A model generated the notes under the pieces. That model did no database searches, was not told the origin of the DNA, and saw only the letters and a program-made list of their open reading frames with translations. From Porphyra umbilicalis (Eukaryota; Rhodophyta; Bangiophyceae; Bangiales; Bangiaceae), in the NCBI GenBank assembly GCA_002049455.2, contig KV918800.1, forward strand, positions 124,001 through 188,000: DNA of 64,000 bases, read 5' to 3'. Position numbers and translations under genes: made by a program. Shown here piece after piece: positions 63,423-64,000 of the stretch; the stretch's first letter is position 1; every line of letters begins with the position of its first letter.

Positions 63423-64000
63423 GGCGACCGGCAGGGGGGGTGGGGAGCGGCACAAGGCAAGTAAAGAGGAGGGTGGGTGACGGGGTGGCAATGGCCGGCA
63501 GTTGGAGTTCGTCGCGACTGCGAGCACCACCCCTCTCTCTTGTCGGCAGACAACTTGGACCCCTAATGCTCGACGAAAATCGTGTGTTGTGATTGATGCA
63601 GTCCCCTCTGGGCGAGACACAGTACCTGAAGCGACTCGTTTAGGAGCTGCTAGTCAGCTGACTCCCTTATATTATATATGCTATGCCTACTAACTCATAT
63701 GAGCCGTTGCGAGCCGTTACACACACGAGATCTCGAAATGAGGAGGGGCAACCCTCGAGAGAAGCCAACAGCGGCGCCGAACAGAATGGCGTTCTGTTCG
63801 GCGTTTGTTCCCGAACAAATGGCCCCAACAGATGGCCTTCTGTTTGCCTGTTGCCCAACAGCGATTCAGTTCGGCATTCTGTTCGGCTTCCGCCTGCAGC
63901 GACGGTTGTCCTCGACGTGTCCTCGGCGGGGCCGTCGGGCGCTCGCGCCGTGGCACACTCTGCCCCTGGGTCGGCCGCGGAGCGGCGCGGCAGGCGCGGC
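63423..64000. other. Spacer to window end
   Basis: No gene. It contains the hairpin cluster at 63770-63905. Confidence 0.6.
63770..63905 (-). repeat. AACAGAA/TTCTGTT hairpin cluster, copy 2 (inverted)
   Basis: It has an 11-bp stem GCCGAACAGAA/TTCTGTTCGGC at 63776-63802, further AACAAAT, AACAGAT and TTCTGTT arms, and ends with the inverse of GTCGCTGCAGGCGGAAGCC. It is an inverted relative of 51169-51275. Confidence 0.75.

Overview
The window looks like a nuclear contig from a GC-rich, intron-poor photosynthetic eukaryote. A bangiophyte red alga such as Porphyra or Pyropia is my best guess, by inference only. The evidence is eukaryotic transposons throughout (Copia, R2-like non-LTR, hAT, TA-flanked MITEs), one gene with GT-AG introns of 168 and 213 bp, a cyclophilin-like protein with a twin-arginine thylakoid-type leader, and no operons, Shine-Dalgarno signals or tRNA/rRNA genes. 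Long C and G runs are everywhere and many reading frames slip at them, so some frameshifts may be sequencing errors.

1-22.9 kb is two head-to-tail copies of one two-ORF non-LTR retrotransposon with an R2-type endonuclease. Copy 1 (ORF2 intact as far as the window shows) has a 7.55 kb hAT element (hAT-1) in its 3' tail. Copy 2 is a pseudogene broken by a Copia-type solo LTR, a 1.36 kb non-autonomous hAT (itself holding a TA-flanked MITE) and a Gypsy-like solo LTR. Every insertion has a clean target-site duplication.

22.9-37.3 kb is the most unusual part. Behind another solo LTR lies a Fanzor/TnpB-like RNA-guided nuclease gene whose C-terminal half (RuvC-II, zinc finger, RuvC-III) is on the minus strand and whose N-terminal half (RuvC-I) is on the plus strand, as if one inversion had split it. 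It is followed by one continuous plus-strand frame of about 3.9 kb encoding a beta-class DNA amino-methyltransferase fused to a SET domain. That frame carries 12 in-frame stops, one G-run frameshift near its end, and two insertions: a young, complete 5.97 kb Copia element, and a 1.6 kb TIR element with a 3-bp duplication. The Copia element has a six-copy 20-bp hairpin array between pol and its 3' LTR.

37.3-51.3 kb holds a decayed AAA ATPase, a possible membrane protein, an inverted-repeat element with a second TA-MITE, and a secreted beta-propeller gene on the minus strand. The apparent intron of the propeller gene contains a CTGTGACAG satellite into which a second autonomous hAT (hAT-2, 4.9 kb) inserted.

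51.3-64 kb is the least transposon-rich part: a three-exon unknown gene, a zinc-finger hypothetical, a cyclophilin-like gene, an intact 2-oxoglutarate dioxygenase-like gene, and cysteine-rich and hypothetical minus-strand frames. It is bounded by two inverted copies of a small AACAGAA/TTCTGTT hairpin cluster.

A theme across unrelated frames is single in-frame stops, mostly UAG or UAA, often where Gln would fit. Decay by C-to-T change and readthrough both remain possible.
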